Assembly: GCA_002398825.1 (NCBI GenBank)
Contig: DHBS01000023.1
Coordinates: forward strand, 51,926 to 67,730
Direction of reading: 5' to 3'
Origin: Syntrophomonas sp. UBA4922
GTDB lineage: Bacteria; Bacillota; Syntrophomonadia; Syntrophomonadales; Syntrophomonadaceae
Length of the DNA stretch: 15,805 bases
Shown: positions 13,408 through 15,805 of the stretch, piece after piece
Layout: every line of letters begins with the position of its first letter
How positions within the stretch are numbered: position 1 is the first letter of the stretch
Position numbers and translations under genes: made by a program
Notes under the pieces: generated by a model
Told to the model about the DNA's origin: nothing
What the model saw: only the letters and a program-made list of their open reading frames with translations
Database searches by the model: none

Positions 13408-15624
13408 ATGGTCAATAAAGAAACTCTATTGGAGTATATGCGGCAGGACAGTTATCGACCTTTGAGCTACCGCGAACTCTTATCGGTATTCGAAATCGAT
13501 AATGATGAGGAGATCAAATTCAGCAAACTACTGGGCCGCCTGGAAAAAGCGGGCGAAATCTTGAAAACCCGTAAAAATAGATATGGCTTGCCCGAAATGA
13601 TGAAGCTGGTCAAAGGGGTTATACGACTCAGCCAGCGAGGCTACGGTATTTTAGTGCCCGATGAGCCGGGACGGCCCGAGGTATTCGTCTACGGGAAAAA
13701 CCTCAACGGGGCCATGCACAATGACAGGGTCATGGTGCGCCTCATTCACAGCCATCATGGCGGAGAGCGCCCCGAAGGAGAAGTGATCCGGGCCATCGAG
13801 CGGGTCAACAAAACCCTGGTGGGGGTTTACGAAAAAGGCAAGCATGTCATTCAGGTGATCCCTGATGACCCGCGCCAGATTTATCCCGTCTATGTAAATC
13901 GCTCCCGCAAACTAAAGGTCAATAACGGGGACCGGGTAGTGGTGGCTATAACCAGCTGGCCGGATAAGAACAAATTCCCGGAAGGGCGTATTATCGAAGT
14001 TTTGGGCAATGCCGGCGAACCCGGACTGGATGTGGAGGTAGTCATCCGCAAACATAACCTCAGGGTGGACTTCGCCCCCGCGGTAATAAAAGAAGCTCAG
14101 GCCGCGGCCCGGCCGGTCAGTGCCGAAGAAAGCAAAAAACGCCGCGATTTGCGCGATGTGAAGATGGTCACCATCGACGGTGAGGATGCCAAAGACCTGG
14201 ACGACGCGGTTTCCATCTGCCGCATCGTCAACGGGTTCCGCCTGGGGGTGCATATCGCCGATGTTTCTCATTATGTCAGAGAAGACAGCAAATTGGACAG
14301 AGAGGCCTGTGCGCGGGGAACCAGCGTCTACCTGGTGGATAAGGTCTTGCCCATGCTGCCCCGGGAGCTTTCCAACGATATCTGCAGCCTTAACAGCGGG
14401 GTTGATCGTCTGGCAGTGAGCTGTATAATGGACATCAACTTCAACGGTGAAGTAGCTAATTATGAACTGTGCAAATCGGTGATCCGGGTCCAAGAACGCA
14501 TGACCTACACCGCGGTGAACCGGATCCTGCTGGAAGATGACCCTGAATTGAAGGCGCGCTACCGGGATTTGGTGGAGGACTTTCATTTGATGAAAGATCT
14601 GTCCGATATAATCAGGGCTGCCCGGCTCAAGCGAGGGGTTCTGGATTTCGATTTTCCTGAAACCAAGATAATCACCGACGAAAAAGGGGTTCCGATTGAT
14701 GTTAAAGTCCGTGAACAGGGACCAGGGGAAATGCTCATCGAAGACTTCATGATCAAGGCTAATGAGACCGTGGCCGAGCATCTTTATCGCCTGCAAATGC
14801 CTTTGCTTTACAGGGTTCATGAGAAACCGGATGAAGACGCCCTGATGAAGCTTAATCGGGTTCTGGGGGTGTTCGGACACAAGGTGGCGGGCGAAAAACT
14901 GGAGCCAATGACATTCCAGCACATCTTAGCTGACATCAAAGGCCGCCCCGAAGAGCAGATGGTATCATTGATGGTCCTGCGCTCTATGAAGCATGCCCGT
15001 TATCTTCCCCAGGCCTTAGGGCATTTCGGTCTGGCTTCGCGTTTTTACTGCCACTTTACCAGTCCCATCCGGCGTTATCCGGACCTGATCGTGCACCGGG
15101 TCTTGAGCCATGTCCTGGACGGCAGCATGAATGAACGCCGCCGCGCCGCCCTGGATGGCAAAATGAGCTTTTACGGGGAGCATTCCACTTTTCAGGAGAT
15201 CAAAGCTGAAGAAGCGGAACGCGACCTGGTCAACATAAAGAAAGCCCAGTTTATGCAGCAGTTTCTAGGCGAAGAGTTCACTGCCCGGGTGTCTTCGGTC
15301 AATTCTTTCGGCATTTTTGTAGCCCTGGACAACAGTATCGAGGGTCTGGTGCACATCTCCAGCATCACCGATGACTACTATGAATTCAATGACCGCAGCT
15401 ACACGCTGCGCGGCATCCATACCGGGAAGACCTTCGCCATCGGCGATGAGGTCAAGGTGAAACTGGTGCGTGTGGAAGTGAATGAAGCCAAGATAGATTT
15501 CGAACTGCTGGATGAGCCGGCTGAGGCAGGGGGGGCCGCTGTAAAGAAAAAAACCGCTTTGAAATCCAAAGGGAACAAGGGCAATAGACGCAATAAAGAC
15601 AGCCGTACCAAAGCCGGAGTGTAG
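13408..15624 (+). CDS. rnr: Ribonuclease R
   Basis: The product has 738 residues. The order is an N-terminal winged-helix region (about 1-62), two cold-shock OB domains (about 65-215), and the RNB exonuclease domain from about 250. The RNB domain has T-I-D-G-E-D-A-K-D-L-D-D (255-266), whose acidic residues bind the catalytic magnesium ions, and H-I-A-D-V-S-H-Y-V (282-290). An S1 RNA-binding domain (about 621-701) and a Lys/Arg-rich tail (702-738) follow. It degrades structured RNA 3' to 5' and takes part in mRNA decay, rRNA quality control and tmRNA-linked turnover. A near-consensus AAGGAGG precedes ATG 13408, 62 bp after the HD gene. smpB, the usual next gene in Bacillus, is absent; a riboswitch follows instead. 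Confidence 0.96.
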   Translation: MVNKETLLEYMRQDSYRPLSYRELLSVFEIDNDEEIKFSKLLGRLEKAGEILKTRKNRYGLPEMMKLVKGVIRLSQRGYGILVPDEPGRPEVFVYGKNLNGAMHNDRVMVRLIHSHHGGERPEGEVIRAIERVNKTLVGVYEKGKHVIQVIPDDPRQIYPVYVNRSRKLKVNNGDRVVVAITSWPDKNKFPEGRIIEVLGNAGEPGLDVEVVIRKHNLRVDFAPAVIKEAQAAARPVSAEESKKRRDLRDVKMVTIDGEDAKDLDDAVSICRIVNGFRLGVHIADVSHYVREDSKLDREACARGTSVYLVDKVLPMLPRELSNDICSLNSGVDRLAVSCIMDINFNGEVANYELCKSVIRVQERMTYTAVNRILLEDDPELKARYRDLVEDFHLMKDLSDIIRAARLKRGVLDFDFPETKIITDEKGVPIDVKVREQGPGEMLIEDFMIKANETVAEHLYRLQMPLLYRVHEKPDEDALMKLNRVLGVFGHKVAGEKLEPMTFQHILADIKGRPEEQMVSLMVLRSMKHARYLPQALGHFGLASRFYCHFTSPIRRYPDLIVHRVLSHVLDGSMNERRRAALDGKMSFYGEHSTFQEIKAEEAERDLVNIKKAQFMQQFLGEEFTARVSSVNSFGIFVALDNSIEGLVHISSITDDYYEFNDRSYTLRGIHTGKTFAIGDEVKVKLVRVEVNEAKIDFELLDEPAEAGGAAVKKKTALKSKGNKGNRRNKDSRTKAGV

Positions 15625-15650
15625 AAGCAGTTGTGCTCAAAAGGATATAA

Positions 15651-15692
15651 ATGACGTTTATAGAATTAAATGGAGAAGAAATTAATCCTTGA
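15651..15692 (+). other. 13-codon mini-ORF between rnr and the riboswitch promoter
   Basis: An ATG at 15651 with AAGGAT upstream opens a 13-residue frame (M-T-F-I-E-L-N-G-E-E-I-N-P) ending in a TGA whose bases fall inside the -35 hexamer of the next promoter. It could be a remnant of a gene or chance. It lies upstream of the predicted start site, so it would be translated only from rnr read-through. No function is claimed. Confidence 0.15.
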
Positions 15693-15716
15693 CAGCCTAT
15701 TTCGCTTGTGTACAAT
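15689..15716 (+). promoter_or_regulatory. Consensus promoter ahead of the cobalamin riboswitch
   Basis: A perfect TTGACA (15689-15694) and TACAAT (15711-15716) are separated by 16 bases. Transcription would start near 15722-15724, placing the riboswitch about 20 bases into the transcript. The bases between the rnr stop (15624) and this promoter show no clear terminator. Confidence 0.8.
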
Positions 15717-15737
15717 AAGAGTAATCAAATATGCCAG

Positions 15738-15805
15738 AACTTTTTCGGGTGCCCGCAAGGGAGAATAGGGAACCGGGTGAAATTCCCGGACGGACCCGCC
15801 ACTGT
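15738..15805 (+). promoter_or_regulatory. Cobalamin (B12) riboswitch, 5' part, cut by window end
   Basis: The sequence has the ordered conserved blocks of the B12 riboswitch: GGTGCCC (15748-15754), AAGGGAGAATAGGGAA (15757-15772), CCGGGTGAAATTCCCGG (15773-15789) forming a short stem, and GGACCCGCCACTGT running to base 805 of the last thousand. The remainder, including the B12-box and expression platform, lies beyond the window. Such riboswitches bind adenosylcobalamin or a related form and usually switch off B12 synthesis or uptake genes, or B12-independent isozymes. The controlled gene is downstream and unseen. Confidence 0.9.

Noticed and set aside
13912..14922. Long open frame (336 codons) on the - strand
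   Set aside because: It is antisense to the RNB domain of rnr, has no recognisable motif, and shows no ribosome site or separate context.
1..15805. Search for CRISPR arrays, transposons, tRNA/rRNA genes, toxin-antitoxin or defence genes
   Set aside because: Nothing of this kind was seen. The coding sequence is housekeeping from end to end, and no large unexplained gap exists.

Overview
This window is chromosomal core DNA, about 50% GC by eye, with every recognisable gene on the + strand. The gene set and order (rapZ-yvcK-whiA; a CggR-type repressor in front of gap-pgk-tpiA-gpmI-eno; secG-esterase-rnr) are typical of Bacillota. The presence of rpoN, clostridial-style spacing and an HD hydrolase of a clostridia-like family suggest an anaerobic member of Clostridia, perhaps near Syntrophomonas. 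The genus is a guess; the phylum is fairly safe. No mobile element, CRISPR array, tRNA, rRNA or phage gene was seen.

Layout. (1) 1-4431: the end of a PHP-domain phosphoesterase gene, then rapZ (yvcJ), yvcK, whiA and rpoN, packed tightly enough to be one transcript. These genes cover envelope and carbon-metabolism signalling, a division or sporulation-type regulator, and sigma-54. (2) 4432-4654: a 223-bp regulatory gap with a weak hairpin, two tandem extended -10 promoter candidates sharing a 10-bp repeat, and two adjacent 16-bp imperfect palindromes that look like the CggR operator, followed by a hairpin before the cggR start. (3) 4655-11563: cggR, gap, pgk, tpiA, gpmI and eno, the whole triose-phosphate-to-PEP section of glycolysis, with a repressor whose family senses fructose-1,6-bisphosphate. 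(4) 11577-11935: secG, with a TTG start, its own good promoter and a strong intrinsic terminator. (5) 11936-15624: an Est30-like carboxylesterase, an uncharacterised HD-superfamily hydrolase and rnr (RNase R). A perfect -10 hexamer lies directly on the tail of the secG terminator. (6) 15625-15805: a consensus promoter followed by a cobalamin riboswitch cut off by the end of the window. The controlled gene is not visible.

How the genes work together: YvcK and RapZ link carbon status to cell-envelope synthesis, CggR switches lower glycolysis with sugar flux, and SecG and RNase R serve secretion and RNA turnover. I do not see a convincing undescribed system here. The points most worth checking are the 73-bp overlap of the PHP gene with rapZ across the Walker A codons, the cggR leader architecture, the HD hydrolase next to rnr, and the promoter/terminator overlap after secG.
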